A stretch of DNA of 64,000 nt from Phytohalomonas tamaricis (GCF_003012345.1 NZ_PVRV01000013.1:1-64000), one strand, 5' to 3'; positions 1 to 10,242 are shown, numbered from the stretch's first letter. Notes: generated by a model not told the origin, from the sequence alone. Numbers and translations: made by a program.

Positions 1-412
1 TTTTATGCTCGCCACGTAGGATCTTGATCCTGCCCGCCCCCCGGCCCCGCCTGACGGCGTTGCCCGCCGCAGCCCGACTCCCGAACACGCCCACATAAAA
101 AAAGCCCGCCATCGCGGCAGGCGTGGGTGTGGTTATCCGCATGTAGTCTCATCAGGCGCGATTCGAGCCGGTAGGGGCAAGGTGTGCACGACAAGGGGCT
201 GATGAAAAGGGCTCGCCAAGTTGGCAACAAGACAGTCCATTTGTCAGTCTGGTTATGCCGGGCTCTTTTGGAAGCAAGCGCTTGTGCCAAGCATAAGCCT
301 CCTTGACGGCCAATCACATCTGAAACATGCCAATAATACATCCAGCCAAGCGCTCTTTACCGATCATCAAGGCTGCATCAGGCTTTGATTATAAAAAGAA
401 AGGCAGGTCACC
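1..412. other. Gene-free left edge, one terminator
   Basis: No convincing gene. Bases 32-100 are very rich in G and C compared with the rest of the window. A minus-strand terminator lies at 97-122. The open frame covering most of this stretch on the minus strand reads through that terminator, has no family resemblance I recognise and has low-complexity C-terminal residues, so I do not call it. Confidence 0.6.
97..122 (-). terminator. Rho-independent terminator (minus strand)
   Basis: Read on the minus strand, GCCTGCC and GGCGGGC form a 7-bp stem (one G-U pair) around a GCGAT loop, followed by seven T. It would end transcripts coming from yajR about 290 bases upstream, or from an unrecognised RNA in between. 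Confidence 0.7.
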
Positions 413-1810
413 TTAGAATGAAGTTGATGGAGCGGACATAGCCATGCCTTTCCGCTCAGTGATCTGAGCCAATGCTTCAGTATCAAGTAGCGTGCGATCA
501 ACCTTAAGGTAGGCTACACGCTCTTCAGGCACTATCAGAACATCTTCAACACCAGCAATGGCTGCAAAGCGTTCAACTAAGACATCACTTGTCTTAATGG
601 CGTCTTCATTTAATGCGATAATTTCGCTTGAAAGATGGCGTGGGGCAGGCATTCGCCAAATGACCAGTAGCCACAATAGGGCTATACAGGAGGCAAAAAG
701 GAAAACGGCATTCTCGCCATAAAAGCCCGCGATCATTCCTCCACCAGCTCCACCAATCGAGGCACCGAGAAACTGGCTGGTTGAGTAGATGCTCATGGCA
801 GTTCCTTTAGCGCCCGCAGGAGCAAGCTTGCTGATCATTGAGGGCAAAGTTGCTTCTAGAAAGTTGAAAGCTACAAAAAAGAGCCCTAATAGAATTACCA
901 GCATCCAGCTATTTGAAGGCAGCAGGCTCATCGAGAATAATATGACAGCTAATGTACCGACAGTAGCCGTAAATATCATTTTCATATGACGGTACTTTTC
1001 GGCAGCAATAATCATGGGAATCATTGTTACGAAGCCACATCCCATAACTGCCAAGTAGACCCAGCCATGATCTTCTGGCGCAATACCTAGCGCGACAAGT
1101 TTAACGGGAACAGCGACGAAACATGCGGTTAGAAGCATGTGTAATGACAGAATAGAGAAATCCAGGCGTAGCAGATTTGGATGCACAAGCGTAGTGCGGA
1201 GCTGCTCACGATTGAGTCCCACATCGCGATGGCGCCGTAAGGGCGCAGCAGGGACGAATCGCCACAGTACGAGCAAGCCAATCATGGCTAAGGCTGCGGT
1301 TGCCCAAAAGACCCCAGCGAGACCAAGCGTATGGGCGATGAGCGGTCCAACAACCATCGCAATGGCAAAGGCGATGCCAATGCTCATGCCAATGGTTGCC
1401 ATTGCGGTGGTACGGACCTCTTCCCTGGTACGGTCTGCAAGCAGGGCCATGATTGCGCCTGCTATAGCGCCACTGCCCTGTAAACAACGTCCGGCGATAA
1501 CGCCATATATTGTGGTTGCTTCGGCTGCGACAATACTGCCGATCAGGAATAATAGTAGCCCACCGGCAATAACGACTTTGCGTCCTATGCGATCAGACAG
1601 TAGGCCAAAAGGAATCTGTAATAGTGCTTGGGTGAGCCCGTAACCGCCAAGAGCAATGCCGATTAGTGCGGGTGTTGCATATTCGAGGTGACCGGCGTAC
1701 AGCGAAAGGACCGGTAACACCATAAATAGCCCCAACATCCGAAAGGCATAGAGAAGAGCTAGACCCGAGATGGCTCGGCGTTCAGTGGCTAACAGTAGAG
1801 AGAGTTTCAT
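413..1810 (-). CDS. yajR: YajR-type MFS transporter
   Basis: 465-residue inner-membrane transporter of the major facilitator superfamily; the substrate is unknown. Twelve hydrophobic segments cover residues 15-390. MFS motif A is clear (GLLSDRIGRK, residues 69-78), and GRCLQGSGAIAGA follows. The last 65 residues form a small soluble domain (around GVEDVLIVPEERVAYLKVD) matching in position and length the ferredoxin-like YAM domain that marks E. coli YajR (about 454 residues). YajR also adjoins cyo in E. coli; here it is divergent from cyoA across a 680-base spacer. The ATG at 1810 begins MKLSLLLATERRAISG, colinear with YajR. Family assignment is strong; the transported compound cannot be told from sequence. 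Confidence 0.88.
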   Translation of the reverse strand: MKLSLLLATERRAISGLALLYAFRMLGLFMVLPVLSLYAGHLEYATPALIGIALGGYGLTQALLQIPFGLLSDRIGRKVVIAGGLLLFLIGSIVAAEATTIYGVIAGRCLQGSGAIAGAIMALLADRTREEVRTTAMATIGMSIGIAFAIAMVVGPLIAHTLGLAGVFWATAALAMIGLLVLWRFVPAAPLRRHRDVGLNREQLRTTLVHPNLLRLDFSILSLHMLLTACFVAVPVKLVALGIAPEDHGWVYLAVMGCGFVTMIPMIIAAEKYRHMKMIFTATVGTLAVILFSMSLLPSNSWMLVILLGLFFVAFNFLEATLPSMISKLAPAGAKGTAMSIYSTSQFLGASIGGAGGGMIAGFYGENAVFLFASCIALLWLLVIWRMPAPRHLSSEIIALNEDAIKTSDVLVERFAAIAGVEDVLIVPEERVAYLKVDRTLLDTEALAQITERKGMAMSAPSTSF

Positions 1811-2490
1811 TGAGTCGCATCGATGAGGTCGATTGCAGAAGGAAAATGACGGTATGTGGTCTAAGTGATTCTACTGGTTCGTTCCGGCTGTGAAAAGCGA
1901 TGCGGTATTTTGTTGCTTGTTTAGGGAGATGATGTGCTGTAGAACGGGGCAAAACTGGCATTTGTTTCAGGTTGATAGTGATGTAGTAATTATAAATAGT
2001 AAGTTTCCGTAGTGAAGGTGAAGGCTTTCGCGAATGTGAGTAGCAGATGGACAGAGTAACATTGAGTAGTAGCTGATCTTCCAATGGCTTGTTTATTACA
2101 TTGGTTTAGACTAAAGTATAACAAGATAAAGCCAATTGCTGCTTGCAGCCCCTTAGTGAAAAAACAAACAATATGCAGCCGCGGCTACATCTATTCTTGT
2201 CAGGCCGTATTGTTGCTTTGAAGTGTCTCTCCAGTGCGATCCGCGCAAATCTTTTCAGCAACCCTAAGATATTCCTCCAAGCACTCTCCCGGTACTAAAT
2301 AATAACTGGAGTGCCAATATGGGTCTTATGAGTGAAACTCATTACCTATGTAGTCCATGCTGAGTGATATTGAGAGAGCTTTTGGGTAACCAAAACAGGA
2401 TAACTTTTATTGAACATCCTGTTTCGAAAGTATACATTCCGAGCTTTAGTAAAACGGATTGATCAAGCAGGTCGTTCAAGAGAGCGTAAG
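1811..2490. promoter_or_regulatory. yajR/cyoA divergent intergenic region
   Basis: About 680 AT-rich bases without a gene, which must hold the promoters of yajR (minus) and the cyo operon (plus). A TATAAC at 2117-2122 preceded by TTACAT at 2096-2101 (15-base spacer) and a TTGAAC/TATACA pair just before cyoA (from 2410) are possible promoters, both with short spacers. I see no clear FNR box. A GCACTC/GAGTGC inverted repeat lies at about 2280-2315. Confidence 0.45.
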
Positions 2491-3369
2491 ATGAGACAAA
2501 AGAACTACCTAGGGTGTGTTAAAAAGCTAGCCTTGTGCGCCACTGTCTTGTTGTTGAGTGGTTGCGACAGTATGGTTCTCATGAACTCCAAAGGGCAAGT
2601 GGGCGCAGAGCAGAAATACCTTATATTGACATCGACTTGGTTGATGTTAATCGTTGTTATTCCTGCAATTTTAATGACATTAATATTTGCTTGGAAGTAT
2701 CGAGCGTCTAACAAGCAGGCTAAATATTCTCCCAATTGGTCGCATTCCAATAAGGTTGAGGCCGTGGTTTGGGGTATTCCTTGTCTCATCATTGTGGCCC
2801 TGGCGACGTTGACGTGGAAGAGCACTCATGCTTTGGATCCGCACAAGCCTATTGACTCAGATGTGGCCCCTATCAATATTCAAGTTGTTGCTCTTGATTG
2901 GAAATGGTTGTTCATTTATCCCGATCAAGGTATTGCAACTATTAATCAGATCGCCTTCCCAAAAGATGTTCCCGTGAATTTTCAGGTGACATCGAATTCA
3001 GTCATGAACTCGTTCTTTATCCCACAGTTAGGCAGTCAGATATATGCCATGGCGGGCATGCAGAATAGTGTTCATCTCATGGCAAATGAAGCAGGCACTT
3101 ATGGCGGTATGTCAGCAAACTATAGTGGCCATGGCTTCTCTGACATGACGTTCACAGCGCTTGCAATGAATTCTCCACAAGAATTCGATGAATGGGTGAA
3201 TAAGGTCAAGGCCTCATCAGAAACACTGGGGCGTAATGAGTTCGAAAAGGTAGCCGAGCCGAGTCAGAAGAATCCAGTCGAGTACTTCTCTTCGGTTGAG
3301 CCGCATCTGTTCCAGAATATTATCGATAAGTTTGCCAAGAGTATGGGCATGGCTGGTACCGGGGAGTAA
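2491..3369 (+). CDS. cyoA: Cytochrome bo3 ubiquinol oxidase subunit II
   Basis: Subunit II of the proton-pumping haem-copper quinol oxidase, anchored in the inner membrane with a periplasmic cupredoxin domain. The ATG at 2491 gives 292 residues starting [12 protein letters not shown] with a lipoprotein signal and lipobox LLSGC (lipidated Cys near residue 25). This suits CyoA better than the upstream in-frame TTG at 2410, which would add 27 charged residues before the signal. Two membrane helices follow (around [20 protein letters not shown] and [19 protein letters not shown]), then the beta-barrel domain with the [18 protein letters not shown] stretch typical of quinol oxidases. The CuA-binding Cys pair of cytochrome c oxidases is absent, as expected. 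First gene of cyoABCDE; only 3 bases separate it from cyoB. Confidence 0.95.
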   Translation: MRQKNYLGCVKKLALCATVLLLSGCDSMVLMNSKGQVGAEQKYLILTSTWLMLIVVIPAILMTLIFAWKYRASNKQAKYSPNWSHSNKVEAVVWGIPCLIIVALATLTWKSTHALDPHKPIDSDVAPINIQVVALDWKWLFIYPDQGIATINQIAFPKDVPVNFQVTSNSVMNSFFIPQLGSQIYAMAGMQNSVHLMANEAGTYGGMSANYSGHGFSDMTFTALAMNSPQEFDEWVNKVKASSETLGRNEFEKVAEPSQKNPVEYFSSVEPHLFQNIIDKFAKSMGMAGTGE

Positions 3370-3372
3370 AAA

Positions 3373-5349
3373 ATGTTCGGGAAATTAACTCTTTCAGATA
3401 TACCGTATCATGAGCCCATTATCGTAGGTGCTGTGGGTGCTATGATTCTAGGCGGCTTGGTATTGGTCGCTGCGTTATTCTATTTCCGGAAATGGACCTA
3501 CTTGTGGAAAGAATGGTTAACCTCCGTTGACCACAAGAAAATCGGCATCATGTACATCATTGTCGCCCTTGTGATGCTGCTTCGCGGGTTCGCTGACGCA
3601 TTCATGATGCGCTCACAGCAGCTCATCGCGACCAGTGGCTCTGAAGGGGTCCTTCCTCCGCACCACTACGATCAAATTTTCACCGCTCATGGTGTCATCA
3701 TGATTTTCTTCATGGCGATGCCATTTATGGTGGGCTTGATGAATATTGCGGTGCCATTACAAATTGGCGCTCGCGATGTTGCATTTCCGTTCCTGAACTC
3801 ACTTAGCTTTTGGCTTTTTGCGGTCGGGGCACTCCTGATCAATATTTCCCTCGCAGTAGGTGAGTTCGCTCAGACTGGTTGGTTGGCTTATCCGCCATTA
3901 TCCGGTATCCAGTACAGTCCAGGGGTCGGGGTCGACTATTGGATATGGAGTCTACAAATATCAGGGATAGGCACCCTGCTAACAGGCGTTAACTTCTTCG
4001 TCACTATCCTGAAAATGCGCGCGCCGGGCATGACCCTGATGAAGATGCCTGTCTTTACTTGGACCGCTCTGTGCACCAACGTATTGATTCTTGCCTCTTT
4101 CCCGATTCTGACAGCAACAGTTGCTTTGCTGACGCTGGATCGTTATCTGGGTACCCATTTCTTTACTAATGATATGGGCGGTAACCAGATGATGTACGTC
4201 AATCTCATCTGGGCGTGGGGCCATCCAGAAGTCTACATTCTGATTCTGCCTGCCTTCGGAATATTTTCAGAGGTTGTCGCTACGTTCTCAAAGAAGCGCC
4301 TCTTTGGTTATACCTCCTTGGTATATGCAACGGTAGCGATCACGATTTTGTCCTTCATCGTATGGCTGCACCACTTCTTCACGATGGGGTCTGGCGCCAA
4401 TGTTAATGCCTTCTTCGGTATTACGACGATGATCATTGCCGTGCCTACCGGCGTGAAGATTTTCAATTGGCTTTTCACTCTTTATCAGGGGCGCATAGAG
4501 TTCAGTACTCCTATGCTGTGGACACTGGGCTTTTTAGTTACATTCTCAATTGGCGGTATGACCGGTGTTTTGTTGGCCGTGCCAGGTGCCGATTACGTGT
4601 TACATAACAGTCTGTTCCTGATCGCTCACTTCCATAACGTGATTATTGGTGGTGTTGTATTTGGATATATTGCTGGTCTGAACTATTGGTTCCCGAAAGC
4701 ATTTGGCTTCAAGCTAAATGAAAAGCTGGGCAAATGTTCATTCTGGTGCTGGATTGTGGGCTTCTTTACCACATTCATACCGCTTTATGCTCTTGGCTTC
4801 ATGGGAATGACACGTCGCCTTTCACATACTAACAATCCTGATTGGATTCCAATGTTTGTGATTGCTGAGATAGGTGTGTTCATCATCCTGTGCGGGATTG
4901 CATTCCAGCTATTGCAGTTGTTTGTGAGCGTCAAAAACCGTAAGCAGAACCTTGATCTGACGGGTGATCCTTGGGGTGGTCGTACGCTTGAGTGGGCAAC
5001 TTCTTCTCCGCCTCCTTTTTATAATTTCGCTGAGACGCCTGTTGTTAAGGAACGGGATGCTTTTTGGGATATGAAAGAAAAGGGGATAGACCATAAGAAG
5101 CCTACCCAGTACAAACCGATCCACATGCCCAAGAATACACCGGCAGGGTTGATCATCAGTGCTTTCAGCTTAACGCTTGGCTTTGCCCTGATCTGGCATA
5201 TCTGGTGGCTTGCGATAGTGAGCGTGATTGGTATCTTCGTCACATTCATTGTTCGCACCTGTAACGATGATATTGATTACTACGTTCCCGCTGAAGAAGT
5301 TGAGCGGATCGAAAATCAGCATTTTCAGAAAATGACTAATCAGGCGTGA
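3373..5349 (+). CDS. cyoB: Cytochrome bo3 ubiquinol oxidase subunit I
   Basis: Catalytic subunit, 658 residues (E. coli 663), with about 15 membrane helices. It oxidises ubiquinol, reduces oxygen to water and pumps protons. The metal ligands fall at the same numbers as in E. coli: His106 (low-spin haem, in AHGVIMIFF), His284 with Glu286 and Tyr288 (GHPEVY; CuB and the cross-linked Tyr), the His pair of WLHHFF (CuB), and the two His of HFHNVIIGG (haem O and haem b). All redox centres therefore look intact. It is followed after 3 bases by cyoC. The protein is very conserved and I have no doubt about the assignment. Confidence 0.98.
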   Translation: MFGKLTLSDIPYHEPIIVGAVGAMILGGLVLVAALFYFRKWTYLWKEWLTSVDHKKIGIMYIIVALVMLLRGFADAFMMRSQQLIATSGSEGVLPPHHYDQIFTAHGVIMIFFMAMPFMVGLMNIAVPLQIGARDVAFPFLNSLSFWLFAVGALLINISLAVGEFAQTGWLAYPPLSGIQYSPGVGVDYWIWSLQISGIGTLLTGVNFFVTILKMRAPGMTLMKMPVFTWTALCTNVLILASFPILTATVALLTLDRYLGTHFFTNDMGGNQMMYVNLIWAWGHPEVYILILPAFGIFSEVVATFSKKRLFGYTSLVYATVAITILSFIVWLHHFFTMGSGANVNAFFGITTMIIAVPTGVKIFNWLFTLYQGRIEFSTPMLWTLGFLVTFSIGGMTGVLLAVPGADYVLHNSLFLIAHFHNVIIGGVVFGYIAGLNYWFPKAFGFKLNEKLGKCSFWCWIVGFFTTFIPLYALGFMGMTRRLSHTNNPDWIPMFVIAEIGVFIILCGIAFQLLQLFVSVKNRKQNLDLTGDPWGGRTLEWATSSPPPFYNFAETPVVKERDAFWDMKEKGIDHKKPTQYKPIHMPKNTPAGLIISAFSLTLGFALIWHIWWLAIVSVIGIFVTFIVRTCNDDIDYYVPAEEVERIENQHFQKMTNQA

Positions 5350-5352
5350 ACC

Positions 5353-5967
5353 ATGTCGAGTGAAGTTATGAGTAACCATGCCGCTCATGCTGAGGAGCAT
5401 GAGCATCACGAGTCCGGGTCCAATACGGTATTTGGTTTCTGGGTTTACTTGATGACAGACTGCGTTTTGTTTGCGACCATTTTCGCAACATATGCAGTTC
5501 TATCTAATAGTTTTGCCGGTGGTCCAACAGGCGAAGAACTCTTCGAGTTGCCTTTTGTGCTCGTCGAAACCTTTTTGCTATTGATCAGTAGTTTTACCTA
5601 TGGGCTGGCAATGCTGGCCCTTAACAAAGGCAACAAAAGCCAGGTATTAACTTGGCTTGTGGCAACTTTTCTGCTTGGTGCTGGCTTCATCGGGATGGAG
5701 ATATATGAATTCCATCATCTGATTGTTGAAGGCGCAGGTCCTGACCGTAGTGCTTTCTTGTCTGCGTTCTTTACCCTCGTTGGGACGCATGGTCTGCACG
5801 TTACTCTAGGTCTGATCTGGATGATCGTATTGATGGTTCAGGTAATGACTAAAGGCTTGACGGCCACCAACAATACGCGGCTTATGTGCTTGAGCTTGTT
5901 CTGGCACTTCTTAGATGTTATCTGGATCTGCGTGTTTACCATTGTTTATCTGATGGGAGTAATGTAA
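5353..5967 (+). CDS. cyoC: Cytochrome bo3 ubiquinol oxidase subunit III
   Basis: 204-residue integral membrane subunit (E. coli 204) with five hydrophobic helices, from [21 protein letters not shown] to the C-terminal [15 protein letters not shown]. The His-rich start ([14 protein letters not shown]) is cytoplasmic and typical of gammaproteobacterial CyoC. It stabilises subunit I and has no redox centre. The stop codon shares one base with the cyoD start (TAATG), implying translational coupling. Confidence 0.96.
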   Translation: MSSEVMSNHAAHAEEHEHHESGSNTVFGFWVYLMTDCVLFATIFATYAVLSNSFAGGPTGEELFELPFVLVETFLLLISSFTYGLAMLALNKGNKSQVLTWLVATFLLGAGFIGMEIYEFHHLIVEGAGPDRSAFLSAFFTLVGTHGLHVTLGLIWMIVLMVQVMTKGLTATNNTRLMCLSLFWHFLDVIWICVFTIVYLMGVM

Positions 5968-6302
5968 TGAAAATCGGACAAACTGGGGGCACGGAGCCGG
6001 GTCACGGTAGCCTGAAATCCTATATTGTTGGATTCATTCTCTCTGTAATTCTGACGGTTATTCCCTTCTGGATGGTAATGACGTCAGCGTTCTCCAAGCC
6101 TGTTCTCCTGGTCAGTATCTTGGTGCTGGCTGTGGTACAGATTTTTGTGCAGTTAGTGTACTTCCTGCATATGAACCGTACTTCAGAAGAAGGATGGAAT
6201 CTGATATCGCTTATCTTTACAGTGATTATCGTTGCTATTTTGGTTCTCGGCTCGCTGTGGGTCATGTTCCATCTCAATCACAATGTGATGATGGGGCATT
6301 GA
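5967..6302 (+). CDS. cyoD: Cytochrome bo3 ubiquinol oxidase subunit IV
   Basis: 111-residue small membrane subunit (E. coli 109) with three helices: [40 protein letters not shown] and [20 protein letters not shown]. It assists assembly of the CuB centre of subunit I. The start is the ATG overlapping the cyoC stop by one base; an upstream in-frame start at 5886 would add 27 residues translated from inside cyoC and is unlikely. Confidence 0.95.
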   Translation: MKIGQTGGTEPGHGSLKSYIVGFILSVILTVIPFWMVMTSAFSKPVLLVSILVLAVVQIFVQLVYFLHMNRTSEEGWNLISLIFTVIIVAILVLGSLWVMFHLNHNVMMGH

Positions 6303-6315
6303 GAACCCTGATTTG

Positions 6316-7203
6316 ATGCTCAAGAAATATATACTCCTCACAAAGCCAGGCATCATTTTTGGCAATTTGGTTTCTACTATTGGGGGCTTTCTCCTTGCTT
6401 CTAAAGGAAGCATCGATTTAGCCCTTCTTTTAGCAACGATTGTCGGAGTGTCTCTGGTCATCGCATCAGGGTGTGTCTTCAATAATTATATTGATCGCGA
6501 TATCGACAAAAAGATGGAGCGAACAAAAAATCGTGCTTCGGTAACAGGGCTTATTTCGCCTCGAGTCACGATTATCTATGCATGTTTGCTTGGCTTATTG
6601 GGCTTTCTGTTGCTCTATGTAGCAACGAATATGGTAGCGCTTAGCTTCGCTTTTATAGGTTTTATCATTTATGTAGTTTTATATAGCCTCTATTTAAAAC
6701 GGCATTCAGTCTACGGCACTTTAGTCGGCAGCTTATCGGGAGCGTCTCCGCCAGTTATTGGCTACTGCGCAGTCAGTAATCAATTCGATATGGGTGCACT
6801 CATTTTGCTGTTGATTTTCAGCCTTTGGCAGATGCCACATTCCTATGCGATTGCCATTTTTCGATGGAATGACTACTCGGCGGCATCTATCCCTGTGCTC
6901 CCCGTAAAGCGGGGCATCCTCGTCGCAAAAAACCATATCATTATCTATATTGTGGCATTCACGATTGCAACTTTGATGCTTACTGTGGTGGGTTATACAG
7001 GCTATAGCTATCTTGTCGTGGCGGCAGTAATGAGTATCTATTGGTTACGAATGGCTCTGTTGGGATATAAAGCGGTGGATGATCGCATCTGGGCTAGGAA
7101 GCTATTTGCCTTCTCCATTCTGATTGTGACAACGCTAAGTATAATGATGTCTCTGGATTTCAAGGCGTCTGCCTCTGAGTCACTTCTTACCTATATTTAT
7201 TAA
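6316..7203 (+). CDS. cyoE: Protohaem IX farnesyltransferase (haem O synthase)
   Basis: UbiA-family prenyltransferase, 295 residues, that attaches a farnesyl group to haem b to make haem O, the high-spin haem of the bo3 oxidase. The Asp-rich prenyl-diphosphate/Mg site is visible as [18 protein letters not shown] near residues 57-74, and about eight membrane helices follow. [14 protein letters not shown] at the N-terminus is family-typical. The ATG at 6316 is preferred over the TTG one codon earlier. It is the last gene of the operon, 13 bases after cyoD, and is followed by a terminator. Confidence 0.96.
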   Translation: MLKKYILLTKPGIIFGNLVSTIGGFLLASKGSIDLALLLATIVGVSLVIASGCVFNNYIDRDIDKKMERTKNRASVTGLISPRVTIIYACLLGLLGFLLLYVATNMVALSFAFIGFIIYVVLYSLYLKRHSVYGTLVGSLSGASPPVIGYCAVSNQFDMGALILLLIFSLWQMPHSYAIAIFRWNDYSAASIPVLPVKRGILVAKNHIIIYIVAFTIATLMLTVVGYTGYSYLVVAAVMSIYWLRMALLGYKAVDDRIWARKLFAFSILIVTTLSIMMSLDFKASASESLLTYIY

Positions 7204-7232
7204 TAAATAACTAAAGGCATTGTGGCAGTAAA

Positions 7233-7263
7233 GGCAGCTGAGTGTTTATTCGGCTGCTTTTTG
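7233..7263 (+). terminator. Terminator after cyoE
   Basis: GCAGC and GCTGC arms around a 14-base AT-rich loop, followed by TTTTT, 30 bases after the cyoE stop. The stem is short, so termination may be partial. Confidence 0.6.
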
Positions 7264-7732
7264 TTCCTGCGCATAGGTGTGGAGTTCCCATATTCACGCT
7301 GACCGTAAATAACCAGCCTCTACGTAAACAACGTTTTTCTCTTGAAGTCAGAGATAGCGTTTCCAGCGAGTATTAACTTCGTTATCTGTTCTACAGATGA
7401 TTATTTGTGCGTTTGTTAATCATCAATTTTCTAGGTAGAGGGTGTGCATTTTCAGGTTCCTCTGTCTTTATCCTATCTCCACGGCGATGACGGGACATTG
7501 CGGCACTTATAGCGAGATATCTTTGCCGGAGTAGTAGTCAGTAGCTACGCTGAGAAGGCTTTCAAGAGATTTGCAAGCGTAACGTTGCCTTGAAAATATT
7601 AAGCTTAAGCCAAGAAAGGCGCTGCGACATGTTGCCGCAATGCATTTCTTTGATAAGGAATTTGCCTTAAGTTGCTGACCAACCGTTGACGTATCAGCCA
7701 ACGCCGCGACCGTCACTAGGAGATAACTTCCA
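7264..7732. promoter_or_regulatory. Regulatory spacer upstream of the bd oxidase
   Basis: About 470 AT-rich bases between the cyo terminator and cydA, with no gene I trust. It contains an FNR/Anr-like box at 7413-7426. AGGAGATAAC just before the cydA ATG is its ribosome binding site. I could not fix a single -35/-10 pair. Confidence 0.5.
7413..7426 (+). promoter_or_regulatory. FNR/Anr-like box upstream of cydAB
   Basis: TTGTTAATCATCAA matches the FNR/Anr consensus TTGAT-N4-ATCAA at nine of ten fixed positions. It lies 307 bases before the cydA start. Oxygen control of bd oxidases through FNR/Anr is well known; whether this site is used is inference. Confidence 0.5.
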
Positions 7733-9148
7733 ATGCTGGGGTTCGATGCTCTAGACCTAGCGCGATTTCAATTCGCCTTTACCGTATCGTTTCATATCAT
7801 CTTCCCTGCTTTTTCCATAGGTCTGGCCAGTTTCTTAATGGCTACGGAGGCACTGTGGCTTAAAACAGGTAATGAGATATATCACAATATCTATCGCTTT
7901 TGGGTGCGCATCTTTGCCGTAGTCTTCGGGCTCGGTGTGGTATCAGGTGTGGTTATGGCCTATGAGTTCGGCACCAATTGGAGTGGTTTTGCCGAGCGGG
8001 CCGGCGATATTACAGGTGTCCTGTTAACTTATGAAGTTTTAACAGCATTTTTCCTGGAAGCCGGTTTTCTGGGTATCATGCTGTTTGGCGAGAAGAAAGT
8101 AGGTAGACGCCTTCATTTTATAGCGACATGCATGGTGGCAGTAGGTACGTTGATTTCCGCGACATGGATATTGATGTCCAACAGTTTCATGCAGACGCCA
8201 TCAGGCTATGAAGTAGTCGGTGGGCGTTTTGAGCCAGCTAACTGGCTGCACATTATGTTTAACCCCTCCTTTCCGTACCGCTTGGTACACATGGTATTGG
8301 CCGCGTTCATTTCCGTCGGGTTTGCTGTCGCAGGGGGTGGTGCTTATCATTTACTGCGAAATCGCGAAGACCCTGCTGCGCGGCGAATGTTTTCAATGGC
8401 AATGTGGATAATTGTCGTTGCGCTTCCTATTCAGATCATCGCGGGAGATGCTCATGGTCTGAATACGCTAGAACATCAGCCTGCCAAAGTTGCTGCAATG
8501 GAAGGGCATTGGGAGAATGGCCCCAGCGAGGAGGGCATGCCACTTGTACTTTTTGGTCTGCCAGATAAGGAAAATGAGCGTAACCGTTTTGAGGTTGCAA
8601 TCCCACATGCCAGCAGTGTGATCTTGACACATACCTGGGACGGGCAGATTCAAGGACTTTCAGACTGGCCGCAAGAGGAATGGCCCGATGTGGCGCTCGT
8701 TTTCTGGTCGTTCCGTATCATGGTCGGGCTTGGTTTCCTAATGCTGGCGATTGGTCTGGTCAGTCTGTTCCTGCGCTGGAAGAAGACGCTGTATAATCAA
8801 GCCTGGTTCCATCGGATAGCGTTGATCGCATCGCCTGCTGGGTTTATTGCATTGTTGGCCGGCTGGGTAACTACTGAAGGGGGGCGCCAGCCTTGGGTTG
8901 TCTATGGGTTGATGCGTACAGATGACGCTGTATCACCGCTTCATGCTTCCAGTGTCTCGGCAAGCTTGATCGGTTTCATAGTGGTTTATGCGATCATCTT
9001 TGGTATTGGTACGTATTATTTCCTCAAACTGATCAAGCATGAGCCGACCGAAAATATGCCAGCTGGGGGAGCGGGCGAGGATCGCCAGCCAAAACGTCCA
9101 TTCTCTGCTGCCGATGACAGCCTCGAAGAACAGCATAAGGGAGCGTAG
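7733..9148 (+). CDS. cydA: Cytochrome bd-type ubiquinol oxidase subunit I (CioA type)
   Basis: 471-residue integral membrane subunit with about nine helices that oxidises quinol and carries the haems of a bd oxidase; it makes proton motive force without pumping. It is shorter than E. coli CydA (522) because the quinol-binding Q loop lacks the C-terminal insertion, which together with stretches such as LTYEVLTAFFLEAGFLG and GRQPWVVYG places it with Pseudomonas CioA, the cyanide-insensitive oxidase. Haem ligand candidates are His21 (SFHIIFPAF) and the His of YRLVHMVLAAF. The start ATG has AGGAG eight bases upstream. It is followed after 2 bases by cydB. Confidence 0.95.
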   Translation: MLGFDALDLARFQFAFTVSFHIIFPAFSIGLASFLMATEALWLKTGNEIYHNIYRFWVRIFAVVFGLGVVSGVVMAYEFGTNWSGFAERAGDITGVLLTYEVLTAFFLEAGFLGIMLFGEKKVGRRLHFIATCMVAVGTLISATWILMSNSFMQTPSGYEVVGGRFEPANWLHIMFNPSFPYRLVHMVLAAFISVGFAVAGGGAYHLLRNREDPAARRMFSMAMWIIVVALPIQIIAGDAHGLNTLEHQPAKVAAMEGHWENGPSEEGMPLVLFGLPDKENERNRFEVAIPHASSVILTHTWDGQIQGLSDWPQEEWPDVALVFWSFRIMVGLGFLMLAIGLVSLFLRWKKTLYNQAWFHRIALIASPAGFIALLAGWVTTEGGRQPWVVYGLMRTDDAVSPLHASSVSASLIGFIVVYAIIFGIGTYYFLKLIKHEPTENMPAGGAGEDRQPKRPFSAADDSLEEQHKGA

Positions 9149-9150
9149 CC

Positions 9151-10158
9151 ATGGGCAATGATATTTTACCCGTCGTCTGGTTTGCCTTGATTGGTTTGGC
9201 GATCATGATGTACATCATTCTGGATGGCTTTAGTCTTGGTATTGGTATCCTGTTTCCTTTTGTCAAAGAAGGAAAATATCGCGACATTATGATGAATACG
9301 GCCGCGCCAGTGTGGGATGGTAACCAAACATGGATGATCCTCGGCGGGGCAGGACTATACGGTGCATTTCCGCTGGCTTACGCCACTATTCTTCCAGCGA
9401 TGTATCTGCCATTGATTCTTATGCTCTTAGCTTTGATTTTTCGCGGAATCGCGTTCGAGTTCCGCTTTAAGTCGAATCGCTCGCGTAAATGGTTTGATTT
9501 TGCTTTTAGTGGCGGGGCGATCGTGGCTACCTTTGCTCAAGGTGTCGTTCTTGGCGGTATTATTGGTGGTTTTCAGGTGGAAAATCGTCAGTACGCAGGC
9601 AACACATTTGATTGGTTCTCGATATTTGGCCTATTTACCGGGATAGCATTGCTTGTGGGCTACGCGTTGTTAGGAGCGGCATGGTTGGTTGTCAAAACGG
9701 AAGGCAATTTGCAAAAGCGCTTCTACCGCATAGTGAGACCGCTGACATTGCTGCTTATCTTGGCAATGCTGATTATTAGTATTTGGACACCCTTGTCAAA
9801 TGATCGTATTGCGGACCGATGGTTTAACTTCCCCAACATAATTGGGCTATCTATAGTGCCAATACTCGTTGTTGTATTGACGTTAAGTATTATACGCAGC
9901 ATCGCCAAACGGCATGAGAAACTGATTTTTATTCAGGTGGTGGGGCTTTTCCTGCTGGGGCTAATTGGGTTGGTAATAAGTTTCTTTCCCGTTCTTATTC
10001 CACCAGATATTACTATATGGGATGCTTCTTCCCATCGTTCCAGTCAGATATTCTTGCTTGTAGGCTATTCTATCTTGCTACCGATCGTGCTCGCTTACAC
10101 GGCTTATAGTTACTGGATATTCCGAGGCAAGGTGCGTGAAGGTGAAGGTTATCATTAA
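9151..10158 (+). CDS. cydB: Cytochrome bd-type ubiquinol oxidase subunit II (CioB type)
   Basis: 335-residue membrane partner of the CioA-type subunit (family length 335-380), with eight or nine helices. The N-terminal IILDGFSLGIGILFPF and APVWDGNQTWMILGGAGLYGAFP stretches are hallmarks of CydB/CioB. It helps form and insert the di-haem site of subunit I. The next in-frame codons after its stop read ATG ATT TAG, so no small CydX or DUF2474-type subunit follows before the terminator at 10217. Confidence 0.95.
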   Translation: MGNDILPVVWFALIGLAIMMYIILDGFSLGIGILFPFVKEGKYRDIMMNTAAPVWDGNQTWMILGGAGLYGAFPLAYATILPAMYLPLILMLLALIFRGIAFEFRFKSNRSRKWFDFAFSGGAIVATFAQGVVLGGIIGGFQVENRQYAGNTFDWFSIFGLFTGIALLVGYALLGAAWLVVKTEGNLQKRFYRIVRPLTLLLILAMLIISIWTPLSNDRIADRWFNFPNIIGLSIVPILVVVLTLSIIRSIAKRHEKLIFIQVVGLFLLGLIGLVISFFPVLIPPDITIWDASSHRSSQIFLLVGYSILLPIVLAYTAYSYWIFRGKVREGEGYH

Positions 10159-10216
10159 TGATTTAGCTGGTACCGGCTGCTTTTACCGTAGCGGTAACAG
10201 TAGTAATGCTTTTCCT

Positions 10217-10242
10217 GGCGCCCTAATGGGGCGCCTTTTTGT
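10217..10242 (+). terminator. Terminator after cydAB
   Basis: GGCGCC(C) and (G)GGCGCC arms around a TAAT loop, followed by TTTTTG. A strong GC stem 60 bases after cydB. Confidence 0.9.

Noticed and set aside
3-341. 112-residue minus-strand frame at the left edge
   Set aside because: It reads through a clear terminator at 97-122, has no family resemblance, and ends in low-complexity Gly/Gln sequence.
7507-7716. 69-residue minus-strand frame upstream of cydA
   Set aside because: It lies in the probable cydA promoter and leader, has no ribosome site or homology, and no conserved motif.
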